A stretch of 64,000 bases of DNA from Mycolicibacterium neworleansense (GCF_001245615.1 NZ_CWKH01000003.1:1138572-1202571), one strand, 5' to 3'. Numbered from the stretch's first letter, positions 18,451-28,049 are shown. The notes: a model not told the origin generated them from the letters alone. Numbers and translations: made by a program.

Positions 18451-19128
18451 ATGTCCAGCGCACCACAGCAGGCAGGCAGCGAATCGTCCGGGTCGGACAC
18501 CCGACCGCGTGAGGTTCTGAACGTGGCAGTCCTTGCCGAATCCGAGCTCGGCTCAGAAGCACAGCGGGAGCGCCGCAAGCGCATCCTCGATGCCACCCTG
18601 GCCATCGCGTCCAAGGGCGGCTACGAGGCCGTCCAGATGCGGGCTGTGGCCGAACGCGCCGATGTCGCCGTCGGCACGCTCTACCGCTACTTCCCCTCCA
18701 AGGTCCATCTGCTGGTGTCGGCCCTCGGCCGCGAGTTCGAGCGCATCGACGCCAAGACCGATCGGGCCGCGCTGACCGGCGGTACCCCCTACCAGCGGCT
18801 GAGTTTCATGGTCGGCAAGCTGAACCGGGCCATGCAGCGCAACCCGCTGCTCACCGAGGCCATGACGCGGGCCTTCGTCTTCGCCGACGCATCGGCTGCG
18901 GGCGAGGTAGACCACGTCGGCAAGCTGATGGACTCGATGTTCGCCCGGGCCATGAGCGACGGCGAGCCGACCGAGGACCAGTACCACATCGCTCGGGTCA
19001 TCTCCGACGTGTGGCTGTCCAATCTGCTGGCCTGGCTGACGCGCCGGGCCTCGGCCACCGACGTCAGCAAGCGACTCGACCTGGCCGTGCGGCTGCTGAT
19101 CGGCGCCGAGGACAAACCTAAGATCTAG
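18451..19128 (+). CDS. kstR: Cholesterol-catabolism repressor KstR
   Basis: This 225-residue TetR-family repressor is released by steroid-CoA intermediates. The core, from AVLAESELGSEAQRERRKR through GGYEAVQMRAVAERADVAVG to TRRASATDVSKRLDLAVR, is almost identical to Rv3574. The ATG at 18451 follows a GAGAGGGGG stretch and gives an extra 24-residue N terminus; a GTG at 18523 would give the M. tuberculosis start. It is followed 3 bases later by otsB. Confidence 0.95.
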   Translation: MSSAPQQAGSESSGSDTRPREVLNVAVLAESELGSEAQRERRKRILDATLAIASKGGYEAVQMRAVAERADVAVGTLYRYFPSKVHLLVSALGREFERIDAKTDRAALTGGTPYQRLSFMVGKLNRAMQRNPLLTEAMTRAFVFADASAAGEVDHVGKLMDSMFARAMSDGEPTEDQYHIARVISDVWLSNLLAWLTRRASATDVSKRLDLAVRLLIGAEDKPKI

Positions 19129-19131
19129 CGG

Positions 19132-19875
19132 GTGAGCCTTCCCGCCAACCTCCAGGACGCACTGGCCCGGGCTGCACTCACACCCAGGCTGCTGATCACC
19201 TCCGATTTCGACGGCACCCTCGCCCCGATCGTCAACAACCCGGCCGACGCGCGCCCGCTTCGCGCGGGTGCCGACGCCCTTGTGGCACTGGCTCAGTGTC
19301 CGAACACCTCCACCGCCCTGATCTCCGGCCGTGCGTTAGAGGTACTGCGCGAGCTGTCCGGGATGCCCGCGGCGGTGCACATGGTCGGCAGTCACGGCGC
19401 CGAATTCGACTCCGGATTCTCCCATCCCATCGACCGCGGCCTGCTCGACCGGATAGCCGCCGAACTGAGCGCTATCGCCGCCGCCCGTCCCGGAGTGACC
19501 GTCGAACTCAAACCGGCGAGCGTGGCCCTGCACGTCCGCAACGCCGAACCCGGCGACGCCGAAGCCGCCCTGGCGCAGGCGCACGAATCCGCACAGGCAT
19601 GGGATGCACAGCTGACCAAGGGCAAGGCCGTGCTCGAGTTCGCGGTGATCAGCACCGACAAGGGCGAGGCGATCGACATCCTGCGCGACGAGCACCGAGC
19701 GTCCGCGGTGATCTACTTCGGCGACGACGTCACCGACGAGAAGGCGTTTCGCCGGCTGCGCGACGGCGACATCGGCGTCAAGGTGGGCCCCGGCGAGACC
19801 TTGGCCGGCTACCGCGTCGACGACCCCGAAGATGTCGTCGCCGCCTTGGAATTCCTGCTCGCCGCGCGCCGCTGA
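19132..19875 (+). CDS. otsB: Trehalose-6-phosphate phosphatase (OtsB-type)
   Basis: This 247-residue HAD-superfamily phosphatase has the nucleophile motif DFDGTLAPIV (about residues 25-34) and the Mg-binding GDDVTDE (about 201-207). It removes phosphate from trehalose-6-phosphate in trehalose synthesis, and is short and single-domain, unlike the long mycobacterial OtsB1. It begins at GTG 19132, 3 bases after kstR, so it may be co-transcribed with the repressor although no functional link is known. Confidence 0.9.
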   Translation: MSLPANLQDALARAALTPRLLITSDFDGTLAPIVNNPADARPLRAGADALVALAQCPNTSTALISGRALEVLRELSGMPAAVHMVGSHGAEFDSGFSHPIDRGLLDRIAAELSAIAAARPGVTVELKPASVALHVRNAEPGDAEAALAQAHESAQAWDAQLTKGKAVLEFAVISTDKGEAIDILRDEHRASAVIYFGDDVTDEKAFRRLRDGDIGVKVGPGETLAGYRVDDPEDVVAALEFLLAARR

Positions 19876-19938
19876 CGCCGAAATGGCATTCCAGCAGAAG
19901 AAGTGCGAGTAATCGCCTGCCGGAATGCCGTTTCGGCG
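19876..19938. terminator. Long hairpin between convergent otsB and lacI-type genes
   Basis: CGCCGAAATGGCATTCC at 19876-19892 is complementary to 19922-19938 with one G-T wobble, giving a 17-base stem and a 29-base loop. It fills the gap between two convergent genes and could act as a bidirectional terminator, although the loop is unusually long. Confidence 0.5.
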
Positions 19939-19944
19939 AAAGGA

Positions 19945-21045
19945 TCAGGCCGGCGGGCCCGACGTCCGGCCCCGCACCACCTCGGTGGGAAGCACATCGA
20001 TCACCGGCAGCCCGTCCCGCGGCGGATTGTGCAGCAGTTCACCGGCCCGGCGTCCCTTGGCCACACTGGACTGCACCACCGTGGACAGGCCGCGCCGCAA
20101 CGCCTCCGGCACCCCGTCGAAACCGGTCACCGTCATCTCCCCCGGCACGTAGATACCTCGCGAGCGCAGATAGTCCATGGCCGACAAGGCCAGCACGTCG
20201 GCAGTGCACATCAGCGCGGTGATGCGGGGATTGGCGTCCAGCGCCACCTCGGCGGCCGCCCCTCCGGATGTCGGCAGATGGTCATAGCTCTCCACCACCG
20301 TCAGCGTGGCCGGGGCCAGGCCCGCGGCCGTCATCGCGTCATACACGCCGTGAATCCGCTCGCGCTGCACGTGAAAATGCGGGGACAACACCCGATCCGG
20401 GTCTGCCAGTGCGGGTTTCGTGCCCCCATGCGGCCAGTCGCGGCCCAGCCGCATGGTCAGCAGGCCGATATCGCGATGGCCCAGCTCCAGCACGTGCTCG
20501 GCCAGCCGCCGCATCCCGCCGCGATCGTCGATGCTGATCCGCGACACCCCGGGAACGTCCTTGGGCTGATCCACCACCACGACCGGCAACTGACGCTGGC
20601 GCACCACCGGCAGATACGGATCATCGTCGGAGGCCGAATACACCACGAATCCGTCGACGCCGGCCGCGAGCACCGCCGCCGAGCCGTCCTCGAAACTGCG
20701 GTTGGGCCCGATCGCCACCAGCAGCAGCCCCTGCCCCACCGCCTCACACGATTCGGCAAGTCCGGCAACGAAATCCAGTGCGGCGGGGTCGCTGAAGGAG
20801 TAGTTGAGCGGCTCGGTGATGATCAACCCCACGGCTCCGGCCTTACGGGTCCGCAGAGAGCGCGCCACCGGATCCGGACCGGCGTAGCCCAGCCGTTTGG
20901 CCGCATCGAAGATCCGGTCGCGAAGCTCGGCGGACAACTGGTCAGGACGGTTGTAGGCGTTGGAGATCGTGGTCCGCGAAACCTTGAGTTCGGCCGCCAA
21001 CGAAGCCAGAGTGGCCCGCCGTGGCGGGTGGGGACTCCGTGGCAT
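19945..21045 (-). CDS. LacI-family transcriptional regulator (Rv3575c-like)
   Basis: This 366-residue protein has an N-terminal LacI helix-turn-helix (TLASLAAELKVSRTTISNAY, about residues 12-31) and a periplasmic-binding-protein-like effector domain. M. tuberculosis carries a LacI-type gene (Rv3575c) at the same position after kstR. The effector and targets are unknown. The adjacent otsB gene raises the possibility of a sugar ligand, but the two genes are convergent. The accessory metal island begins immediately upstream of this gene. Confidence 0.92.
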   Translation of the reverse strand: MPRSPHPPRRATLASLAAELKVSRTTISNAYNRPDQLSAELRDRIFDAAKRLGYAGPDPVARSLRTRKAGAVGLIITEPLNYSFSDPAALDFVAGLAESCEAVGQGLLLVAIGPNRSFEDGSAAVLAAGVDGFVVYSASDDDPYLPVVRQRQLPVVVVDQPKDVPGVSRISIDDRGGMRRLAEHVLELGHRDIGLLTMRLGRDWPHGGTKPALADPDRVLSPHFHVQRERIHGVYDAMTAAGLAPATLTVVESYDHLPTSGGAAAEVALDANPRITALMCTADVLALSAMDYLRSRGIYVPGEMTVTGFDGVPEALRRGLSTVVQSSVAKGRRAGELLHNPPRDGLPVIDVLPTEVVRGRTSGPPA

Positions 21046-21056
21046 GCTTTCTGAGG

Positions 21057-21926
21057 CTAGTGGATCGCCGAATTCCTCACCCGGTCAACCGTCCACACCG
21101 CCAGCCAGAATCCGCAGGCGATCGTGACGATCACGAAGCTCGGCGGCATGTTGAAGATTGCCGAGACCGTCAGCCCGGCCCACACCGACACCACGCTTAT
21201 CCCGGTCGAGATGGCCATCGCGAGAATCGGCCGCGCGGTCACCATGATTGCCGTGGCGGCCGGGGTGACGACGAGGGCGAACAACAGCAGGGTGCCCACC
21301 GCCAGCACCGCCATCGTCACCGCGATCCCCAGCAGAACCATGAACAGCACCGACAAGGCGCGTACCGGCACCCCTTTGGCCTCGGCCACCTGTGCGTTGA
21401 CCGACGCGAACAGCAATGGGCGAAAAACGAATACGACGGTGGCGGCCAGGACCACCAGCAGCGCGGTAAAGGTGAGCAGCTGCTGATGCGTGATGGCCAG
21501 CAGGTTGCCGAACAACACGTTTGTCAGCGTCGACGAGTTCTTGGTGGCCAACGAGTTGAAGAACAGACCGAACCCGGTGGCCAGGGCAAGCACCGTGCCG
21601 GTGGCCACCTCGCGGTCATGCGCCCGGCTGCCCAGCGCCCCGATCACCAGGGCGCCGCCGACACAGAACGCCAACAGCCCCATACCGACCGGAAGCCCGA
21701 GCAGCGCCGCACCGGTGGCGCCGGGAAGCCCGATGTGGGCCAGGGCGTGGGCGGCGAACGCGGTATTGCGCACGATGACGAAATATCCGATCAGGCCGGC
21801 GGCCAGTGCCACCAGCGTGCCGCCGATCAATGCGTTGCGCATGAACGCGGAAGTCAGGATCTGCCACCAGTTGTGCTGGTAGCCCATCGCGAAGCTGCCC
21901 TGAGCCAGCAGCGCCACCGACATCAC
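21057..21926 (-). CDS. znuB: Zinc ABC transporter permease (ZnuB-type)
   Basis: This is a 289-residue ABC-3-family permease with about 8 hydrophobic segments and typical sequence (HALAHIGLPGATGAALLG, then LLFALVVTPAATA). It forms the membrane channel for zinc or manganese. It overlaps the ATPase gene by 4 bases; GTG 21926 and ATG 21923 are both possible starts. The operon runs from a Zur-like site upstream of the binding-protein gene, which favours zinc over manganese. Confidence 0.92.
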   Translation of the reverse strand: MMSVALLAQGSFAMGYQHNWWQILTSAFMRNALIGGTLVALAAGLIGYFVIVRNTAFAAHALAHIGLPGATGAALLGLPVGMGLLAFCVGGALVIGALGSRAHDREVATGTVLALATGFGLFFNSLATKNSSTLTNVLFGNLLAITHQQLLTFTALLVVLAATVVFVFRPLLFASVNAQVAEAKGVPVRALSVLFMVLLGIAVTMAVLAVGTLLLFALVVTPAATAIMVTARPILAMAISTGISVVSVWAGLTVSAIFNMPPSFVIVTIACGFWLAVWTVDRVRNSAIH

Positions 21927-22699
21927 CCACTCCTCATGTACATCTGACCCAACGGGGTGTGGGCCACCTGCACCTTGGTTCCGTACAGGTGGGTCAGCAA
22001 CTCGGCGTCCACCACCTCGTCGATGGCCGCGTGGTGGGCGTGCCCGTCGAGCAGATAGATCGCACTGTCGAGAACGCTCAGCAGCGGGTTGAGGTCATGG
22101 GCGACAACGAGAATGGTGACCCCGAGGTCCCGGTTGAGCCGGGCCAGCAACTGCACGATCTCGTGCTGGTTGCGGAGGTCGAGCGCGGCCAGCGGTTCGT
22201 CGAGGATGAGCATCTTCGGATGTCCGACAAGGGCATTGGCCAGGGCGATGCGCTGCCGCTGACCTCCCGACAGTTCCGACAGCCGCATGTTGGCGAACCC
22301 GGTGGCCTCGACCCATGCCAATGCCTCGTCGACCCGGGCCCGATCGGCGGCCGAGGTGCGGGTGAACCCCCACCGCCGTCCGGTGAGGCCCAGGGTCACC
22401 GCACCGCGGGCCCGGATGGCCTCCCCCGCGCCGGCGGCGTAATCCTGCGGGACGTAGCCGATGAGGTCGTTGTGCTCACCGGGCGCGCCACCGAGGACCT
22501 GCACGGACCCGGACGCCGCGGGCAGCAGGCCCAGCATGACCTGCAGCATGGTGGACTTGCCCGATCCGTTCGAGCCGATCAGCGCGACGATGCCGCCGGT
22601 GGGAATCTCGAAGGTGCCCTCTGACCAGATCAGCCGCCCGCCGCGCACGGCACTGACGTCGTCGAAGACGAGGGCAGGCGGGTCTGCGCTGTCGGGCAC
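21923..22699 (-). CDS. znuC: Zinc ABC transporter ATPase (ZnuC-type)
   Basis: This 258-residue ATPase has Walker A GSNGSGKST, signature LSGGQRQR, Walker B MLILDEP and the switch His in VVAHD. It powers the ZnuB permease. The GTG start at 22699 overlaps the TAG of the upstream znuA gene; the open frame extends 54 bases further, but that part would overlap znuA. No strong ribosome site is visible, fitting translational coupling. Confidence 0.92.
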   Translation of the reverse strand: MPDSADPPALVFDDVSAVRGGRLIWSEGTFEIPTGGIVALIGSNGSGKSTMLQVMLGLLPAASGSVQVLGGAPGEHNDLIGYVPQDYAAGAGEAIRARGAVTLGLTGRRWGFTRTSAADRARVDEALAWVEATGFANMRLSELSGGQRQRIALANALVGHPKMLILDEPLAALDLRNQHEIVQLLARLNRDLGVTILVVAHDLNPLLSVLDSAIYLLDGHAHHAAIDEVVDAELLTHLYGTKVQVAHTPLGQMYMRSG

Positions 22700-23670
22700 T
22701 AGGCCTGGATCCCGAGCGCTTTGGCAAGCGCCGTCAATTGGTTCACCTGCCAAGCCTCGAACGAATCCGCTCCCGGCGCCACCGTTTCGGTGACATCGAC
22801 AACCGGAATACCCGCACCCTCGGCAGCGGTCCGGATCTGCTTGGGCAGTGAGCCCTCGGTTTGGGTGTTGTAGATCAGCACGTCGACGCCGCGATCGGCG
22901 AGCAGGCGCAGGAACGCGTCCAGATCCGCCGGCGACGGGTCGGTCTCGTTGGACGAGGCGGCCTGATAGCCCGCCGGGGTGGCGTTGACCAGGCCGACGG
23001 CGGCGGCCATGTCGTCGAACACCGCTTCGGTGGCGGCGTAGCGCTTACCGGTGGCCTTGGTCTTGATGTCGGTGATCAGTTGCTGGTAGGGCTGCATCGA
23101 GGTGGTGAACTCGGCGCGGCGCTGCGCGAAGTAGTCGCGTGCGTCGGGAGCCAGCTGACCCAGCTCCTCGGTCACCGTGTCGGCGACGCCGGTCACCGCG
23201 GTGGGGTTGTACCAGGCGTGCGGGTTGTTGGAGTGGTCGTGGGCATGGCCGTCCCCCTCGCCGTGGTCATGATCGTGATCGTCATCGCCGGTCCCTATGG
23301 CCGAGACGACGACGGCGTTGGGCGCGGTGCTCTGAGCCAGCTTGGCTGCCCACTCGTCGTAGTGTCCGCCGTTGATCACCACCAGCTGCGCGCCCTGGAA
23401 CTTGGCCGCGTCCGCGGGTGAGGGCTCGAAGTCGTGCGGATCGACCGACGAGCCGGCCAGCACCGTGGTCACCTTCGCGCAGTCACCGCCCAGTGCGGAC
23501 ACGATGTCGCCCCACTGGTCGACGCTGACGACGACGTTGACCGGTGTGGTCACGCAGTTCCCGGCGGACTCGGCCGGTTGGGTCTCATCGGAGCCGCAGG
23601 CGGCGAGGGCGAATGGGGTGGCCAGCAGCAACGCGGTGGCTGCGGCGCGGAGATTCAGGGGCGGGAGCAC
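22699..23670 (-). CDS. znuA: Zinc-binding lipoprotein of ABC transporter (ZnuA-type)
   Basis: This solute-binding protein of cluster A-I has a lipoprotein signal ending in LAAC, an NGGHYDEW ligand segment, a His/Asp-rich loop (DDDHDHDHGEGDGHAHDH) typical of zinc-type proteins, NPHAWYNP and a late ETDPSPADL region. It captures zinc outside the membrane for ZnuBC. GTG 23670 gives a compact 25-residue lipoprotein signal; ATG 23694 would place the Zur-like site inside the gene. It is the first gene of znuACB. Confidence 0.93.
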   Translation of the reverse strand: MLPPLNLRAAATALLLATPFALAACGSDETQPAESAGNCVTTPVNVVVSVDQWGDIVSALGGDCAKVTTVLAGSSVDPHDFEPSPADAAKFQGAQLVVINGGHYDEWAAKLAQSTAPNAVVVSAIGTGDDDHDHDHGEGDGHAHDHSNNPHAWYNPTAVTGVADTVTEELGQLAPDARDYFAQRRAEFTTSMQPYQQLITDIKTKATGKRYAATEAVFDDMAAAVGLVNATPAGYQAASSNETDPSPADLDAFLRLLADRGVDVLIYNTQTEGSLPKQIRTAAEGAGIPVVDVTETVAPGADSFEAWQVNQLTALAKALGIQA

Positions 23671-23677
23671 GGCGATA

Positions 23678-23693
23678 ACGATAACCGTTTGCA
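23678..23693. promoter_or_regulatory. Zur-like site upstream of znuA
   Basis: ACGATAACCGTTTGCA matches the stronger site at 35851-35866 (ATGATAATCGTTTTCA) at 13 of 16 positions. It lies directly upstream of the znuA GTG start, where a zinc-loaded Zur repressor would block transcription. Confidence 0.55.
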
Positions 23694-23724
23694 TTAGCGG
23701 ATGCACGCCCGGATGATGATTTAT

Positions 23725-23739
23725 TGAAAATCATTTTCA
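23725..23739. promoter_or_regulatory. Zur site upstream of the CobW-type gene
   Basis: TGAAAATCATTTTCA is an almost perfect palindrome and matches the actinobacterial Zur consensus (TGAAAATGATTTTCA) at 14 of 15 positions. It is 12 bases upstream of the CobW-type start and also faces znuA. Confidence 0.85.
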
Positions 23740-23751
23740 TTAAGGAGTGCG

Positions 23752-24882
23752 ATGTCCGACCTGCTGCCCGTCACCGTCCTGTCCGGCTTCCTCGGAGCCG
23801 GCAAGACCACGCTTCTCAACCACATCCTGGCCAACCGCGACGGCAGACGCGTCGCGGTGATCGTCAACGACATGAGCGAGGTCAACATCGACGCCGCACT
23901 CATCGCCGGGCAGGGACACCTCGACCGAACCGAGGAGAAACTGGTCGAGCTGACCAACGGCTGCATCTGCTGCACACTGCGCGAGGACCTGGTGGAGGCC
24001 GTGGGCGCACTGGCGCGACAGAACCGGTTCGACCACCTGGTCATCGAGTCGACCGGCATCTCCGAGCCCATGCCGGTCGCCGCGACGTTCGAGTGGGAGT
24101 TCGAGGACGGGTTCCAGCTCGGCCGGCTGGCGAAACTGGACACGCTGGTGACGGTGGTCGACGCGTCCACCTTCCTGAGCGAGGTCATTCGCGGTGAAGG
24201 CCTGGCCGACCGGGATCTGGCCGCCGGCCAGGGCGATGCCCGCAGCATCGCCGACCTGCTCACCGATCAGGTGGAGTTCGCCGACGTCATCCTGCTCAAC
24301 AAGACCGACCTGGTGAGCCCGGCGACCCTCGACACCGTCCAAACACTGCTGCGCAGGCTCAATCCGACCGCCAAGCTGATCCGGACCGATCACGGCGTCG
24401 TCGATCTCGGAGAGGTGCTGGGCACCGGGTTGTTCGATCCGGAGGCCGCCGCCCAGACCCCGGGCTGGGACGAGGAGATCGCCGATGGGCACACACCCGA
24501 GACCGAGGAGTACGGCATCAGCTCGATGACCTTCCGCTCCGACCGGCCGTTTCACCCCCAGCGCCTCGGCGATGCGCTCGGTCAGGTGACAAGGGTGTTG
24601 CGCAGCAAGGGATTCTGCTGGATCGCCAGCCGCCCGACGATCGCCGCCATCTGGTCACAGGCCGGCCCGAACCTGACGATCGAGCCGGCACAGTATTGGT
24701 CGGGCACCGAGATCACCCCGGGTCAGGAGATCGTGTTCATCGGAATCAAGCTCGAACGGGACAAGATCCAGCGACTGCTCGAAGAGGCCGTGCTGACCGA
24801 CGCCGAAATCGCCGAAGGCGAGCAGGCCTGGACGGGCTACCCCGATCCGCTACCTTCCTGGAACCTCACCCACGCGCACTGA
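23752..24882 (+). CDS. CobW/COG0523-family zinc metallochaperone GTPase
   Basis: This 376-residue G3E GTPase has a P-loop GFLGAGKTT (residues 12-20), a CICC metal motif (Cys71, Cys73, Cys74), a guanine-specificity NKTD and a C-terminal CobW domain ([12 protein letters not shown]). Members of this group under Zur control deliver scarce zinc to client proteins. The AAGGAG ribosome site lies just before the ATG at 23752. It is divergent from znuACB with Zur-like sites between. A role in cobalamin synthesis is unlikely given the Zur context. Confidence 0.9.
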   Translation: MSDLLPVTVLSGFLGAGKTTLLNHILANRDGRRVAVIVNDMSEVNIDAALIAGQGHLDRTEEKLVELTNGCICCTLREDLVEAVGALARQNRFDHLVIESTGISEPMPVAATFEWEFEDGFQLGRLAKLDTLVTVVDASTFLSEVIRGEGLADRDLAAGQGDARSIADLLTDQVEFADVILLNKTDLVSPATLDTVQTLLRRLNPTAKLIRTDHGVVDLGEVLGTGLFDPEAAAQTPGWDEEIADGHTPETEEYGISSMTFRSDRPFHPQRLGDALGQVTRVLRSKGFCWIASRPTIAAIWSQAGPNLTIEPAQYWSGTEITPGQEIVFIGIKLERDKIQRLLEEAVLTDAEIAEGEQAWTGYPDPLPSWNLTHAH

Positions 24883-25702
24883 GGGGCTTGCGGCCCCACA
24901 CGGTGTACATCGTCGGTGCCTGATAGACGAACGCCGGGTCTTCCATGGCCCGGCGGGCATCGGCCAATTCGGATTCGCTGATCGCTGCGCCGGCGAGCAT
25001 CATGTCGTCGAGTTGCGCGAAGCTCTGCACGAGAAACCCCGATTTCACGCTTCCGCCCCGCTCCACGGTCGAGCCGACGTCGCTGTCCGTGGCCTCCAGC
25101 CCCAACCGGTCGATGTCGGCCGGTAGCCGCGCACCGTAGTGCAGGTCCATCACGTTCGCGCCGATCAGGAACTCGTGACGCGCACGCAGATAGGCGTGAA
25201 AGCCGGCCGTCGCCGGATGGTCGGGGGTGAGCGACTGCGCGGTGCCGTAGTCGGGCTCCTCGACCACCAGCCATCCTCCTGGCCGGAGGGCGGCCGCCAT
25301 GCGGCGGAGCACCTCGAGCGGGTCGCGCATGTGCACCATCAGTACCCGGCAATGCACGAGGTCGTATGCGGCAGATTCGATCTCGTCGCACGTGACATCG
25401 CAGCGCCGGACCTCGATTCCCAGCGCGGGCAGGTCGTCGAGGAATCTGGGATCCAGGTCGGCGGCGACGACGTGGCCGGTGGGGCCGACGCGCGCACCGA
25501 GCCAGCGCGCGATCGATCCCTCACCCGCACCGGCTTCGAAACACCGCCAACCCGGGCCGACTCCGATGGTGCCGAACGTGCGGATGGTCCGCGGATCGCC
25601 GATCGATTCGAGCAAGCGCAGCCGCTCGCGCTCCTGCGCCAACTCGTAATCGGCCGCGAAGTACCGCCCGCCCTCATCGGAATCGGCCGCCATGATTGAC
25701 AT
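24866..25702 (-). CDS. Class I SAM-dependent methyltransferase
   Basis: This 278-residue protein has the SAM-binding motif [15 protein letters not shown], an acidic loop AADLDPRF and a post-motif [13 protein letters not shown], which define a Rossmann-fold methyltransferase. The substrate cannot be inferred. The ATG at 25702 is preferred, with alternatives at 25693 and 25729. It overlaps the end of the convergent CobW-type gene by 17 bases and follows the AztD-like gene closely on the same strand, so it may be the last gene of that transcript. Confidence 0.85.
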   Translation of the reverse strand: MSIMAADSDEGGRYFAADYELAQERERLRLLESIGDPRTIRTFGTIGVGPGWRCFEAGAGEGSIARWLGARVGPTGHVVAADLDPRFLDDLPALGIEVRRCDVTCDEIESAAYDLVHCRVLMVHMRDPLEVLRRMAAALRPGGWLVVEEPDYGTAQSLTPDHPATAGFHAYLRARHEFLIGANVMDLHYGARLPADIDRLGLEATDSDVGSTVERGGSVKSGFLVQSFAQLDDMMLAGAAISESELADARRAMEDPAFVYQAPTMYTVWGRKPLSARG

Positions 25703-25732
25703 TCTCGATGCCCGACCGGGCCGGCTCAAGAA

Positions 25733-26893
25733 CTAGTGCTCGTGGCCCACCGTGCCGCTGAGCTCGTTCGGTGCCTGATCAAGCGTCACCGACGCGCCTT
25801 TCTCGCCGGATTCGACATCGACGGCGTGAATCTGCCTGGTGGCCGGGTCGGCGACGAATACGTCATGGCCGCGGGCGAATACGCTCGGCCGGGGCTGCTG
25901 CCAGTCCTCGGGTTCGGTCCACGGCTCGACTACCGCGATCGTCTTGACGGTGCGCCCAGATGCCGGATCGATGACATGGAGGTTGCCGTCGGTGCCCAGG
26001 ATGAGGCCTTCGGCATGCGGGCCGCGGGCCAGCGACCGGAACGAGTAGCTGACCGACTGCGGCAACGACACCAGACGCAACTGGTCGGTCGCGGTGTCGA
26101 CGAGGGCGAACCGGTTGGGCCGCTCCAGCTCGGCATCGGGATCGACCTTGTAGTCGCCCAGCGCCACCGGTGAATCCTGGTGTCCGCGAACCGTACCCAC
26201 CCGGCCGTATTCGTCCGGGGCGGCGATCTTGGTGAACGCACCGTCGGCGAAGGTCAACACACCGTTCTCACAGCCGAATACGACGGTGGAGGTTTCCGCG
26301 ACCGTTTCTCCGTGAATGCCGGGGCAGTCAGCGCTACGGGCGATCTCCCGGTCTGAGGCGTCGAACGCGACCGCACCGCTGCGCTCGTCGGAATTGCCTT
26401 CGCTGCGCACCCAGCTTCCGTCATCGAGAACCACGGCGACGCCGTGATGCGGCTGCGGCGCCTTCATGCCTCTCATCCGCGGTACGGAGTCGGTCAGCTC
26501 GTGGGGATCGAGCACGGTGATCTCGCCGGATCCGTCGGCGAACAGCACGGTGTGTTCACCATGGGCGACGACGTGCCCCGGCTCGTCGGCCATGAAAGTG
26601 GTGTCGGTCAGCTGCCCTGCCGATGCGTCGAGGAGCCGAAAACCCTGGTCGGTGGACACCAGCACATGTGCATCGTCACCGGCGGGGTTGACCCGCAGGA
26701 ATCCCTCCAGCGGAACGTCGGCCTTGACCTGCAAGCTGTTGCCGTCCAACACATACAACCCACCGTCATAGGTGACCACCAGCGGATCGGGTATCGGCTC
26801 CCGCGCCGCCGGCTGGGTTTCTCCACCTCCACAACCGGTCAGCGCCGCCGCGAGCGCACCGACCAGCATGACGACCTTCGTGGAATTCGGCAT
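25733..26893 (-). CDS. AztD-like zinc-binding lipoprotein 1
   Basis: This 386-residue exported lipoprotein has a lipobox LTGC within the first 21 residues. The body has repeated beta-propeller-like blades and family motifs EPGHVVAHGEHTVLF, QPHHGVAVVL and CPGIHGE. AztD is a periplasmic zinc chaperone described with an Azt ABC transporter; the His-rich motifs here suggest zinc binding. AAGGAG lies 6 bases before the ATG at 26893. It is 24 bases downstream of a second AztD-like gene and shares its Zur-like promoter. It lacks the DHGDHxHYY motif found in the other. Confidence 0.8.
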   Translation of the reverse strand: MPNSTKVVMLVGALAAALTGCGGGETQPAAREPIPDPLVVTYDGGLYVLDGNSLQVKADVPLEGFLRVNPAGDDAHVLVSTDQGFRLLDASAGQLTDTTFMADEPGHVVAHGEHTVLFADGSGEITVLDPHELTDSVPRMRGMKAPQPHHGVAVVLDDGSWVRSEGNSDERSGAVAFDASDREIARSADCPGIHGETVAETSTVVFGCENGVLTFADGAFTKIAAPDEYGRVGTVRGHQDSPVALGDYKVDPDAELERPNRFALVDTATDQLRLVSLPQSVSYSFRSLARGPHAEGLILGTDGNLHVIDPASGRTVKTIAVVEPWTEPEDWQQPRPSVFARGHDVFVADPATRQIHAVDVESGEKGASVTLDQAPNELSGTVGHEH

Positions 26894-26917
26894 TCGTTCT
26901 CCTTGCTTGTTGTGGAA

Positions 26918-28030
26918 TCACCAGCCCGCGGCTGCCAGAAAATCCGGGACGACGTTCGTGCGGTGCGTGCGCACCACCCGTAAGCCGTTCGCATAGTCGA
27001 TTTCGTGTACCGCCCTGGCCGCTGGGTCGTTGACGTAGGCGCGTCCGGCGCCGACCTCGATCACCGGCGTGCCGACCGGAGCGGCGAGCAGTTCGAGGCG
27101 GCCGACGCTCACGCCTGCCGCCATGTCGAGCGCGTGCAGCGCGCCGTCGCGGGTCACGGCCAGCACGGTGGTGGCGTCGGCGGTGTTCACCGCGACCACA
27201 CCGGGAAGCCGCATCGACGTCCAGCGGCGGCCGTTGAGCAGCCATACCTCGTCCCCGGCCACCGCGGTCACGGAGTTTCCCGTCCGGCGGTAACCGAAGG
27301 GCCCCAACGGTATTGACGGCCGAGACACTCCGAACGGAATGCCGTCGGCCACCAGGGCCCCGCCGCGCCGGGAGATCCGCAGCGCGCCGTCGCGGCACCC
27401 GAGCACCACCGCCCGGCGCAATACCGCCGCGCCGGTAACCTCCGGGCAGTGCCCGAGGACCGTGGCCTGGCCGGCGCCGTGCCTGACCAGTCCCGGCCCG
27501 GTCACGGTCAGCACGTCATTGCCGAATGCGACCGCAGCCCTTGCATTGTCGGCCCCCGCCACGGCCGCCCCCGACACGTCTTCGCGCGGGAAGGCGTCCC
27601 GGTCCAGTGATTCGACGGAGCCGTCGCCGCGAAGCACGACGGTCGACGCACCGGCGCCGTGCACCGCGGCGACCCGGCCGTCGATGCGGCCCACGACTGC
27701 GGGCGACACCTCGTAGTAATGCGAGTGATCACCGTGGTCATACGTCCACGCCCCGCCGTCGAGGATCGTCAGACCGGCCTCCTCGTGCAGGTAGGCATAC
27801 CGGCCGTCGCCACTGACGGCATTGACGAGACCGACCTGCCCCAGGCCGGTCTCGGCAGCGTCCGCGACATCGAGCACCGCGGCCGCACCCGTCTCACGCT
27901 CCACCAGCACCAGGCGCGTCACCGGCCGCTCGGCCTCACGAGGGGTCGCCGACCGCTCGGCATCGGGGGCCGCCGAGCACCCGGCCGACAGCACAGCCAC
28001 CAGCGCTATCGCCCGGCCCCAGTTCAGCAC
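26918..28030 (-). CDS. AztD-like zinc-binding lipoprotein 2
   Basis: This 370-residue lipoprotein has a lipobox LSAGC near residue 18. It carries YDHGDHSHYYE at about residues 97-107, a His/Asp cluster known from AztD zinc chaperones. The rest is propeller-like with weaker resemblance to its neighbour, and it lacks the PHHGVAV motif, so the two proteins divide the AztD motifs between them. The start is GTG 28030. A Zur-like palindrome lies 20 bases upstream, so both genes should be expressed under zinc starvation. Confidence 0.75.
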   Translation of the reverse strand: MLNWGRAIALVAVLSAGCSAAPDAERSATPREAERPVTRLVLVERETGAAAVLDVADAAETGLGQVGLVNAVSGDGRYAYLHEEAGLTILDGGAWTYDHGDHSHYYEVSPAVVGRIDGRVAAVHGAGASTVVLRGDGSVESLDRDAFPREDVSGAAVAGADNARAAVAFGNDVLTVTGPGLVRHGAGQATVLGHCPEVTGAAVLRRAVVLGCRDGALRISRRGGALVADGIPFGVSRPSIPLGPFGYRRTGNSVTAVAGDEVWLLNGRRWTSMRLPGVVAVNTADATTVLAVTRDGALHALDMAAGVSVGRLELLAAPVGTPVIEVGAGRAYVNDPAARAVHEIDYANGLRVVRTHRTNVVPDFLAAAGW

Positions 28031-28049
28031 CCCACACTCTTATCATTAA

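Noticed and set aside
23694..23706. Longer znuA start at ATG 23694 or GTG 23706
   Set aside because: It would put the Zur-like site inside the gene and give an unusually long lipoprotein signal; GTG 23670 is preferred but not proven.
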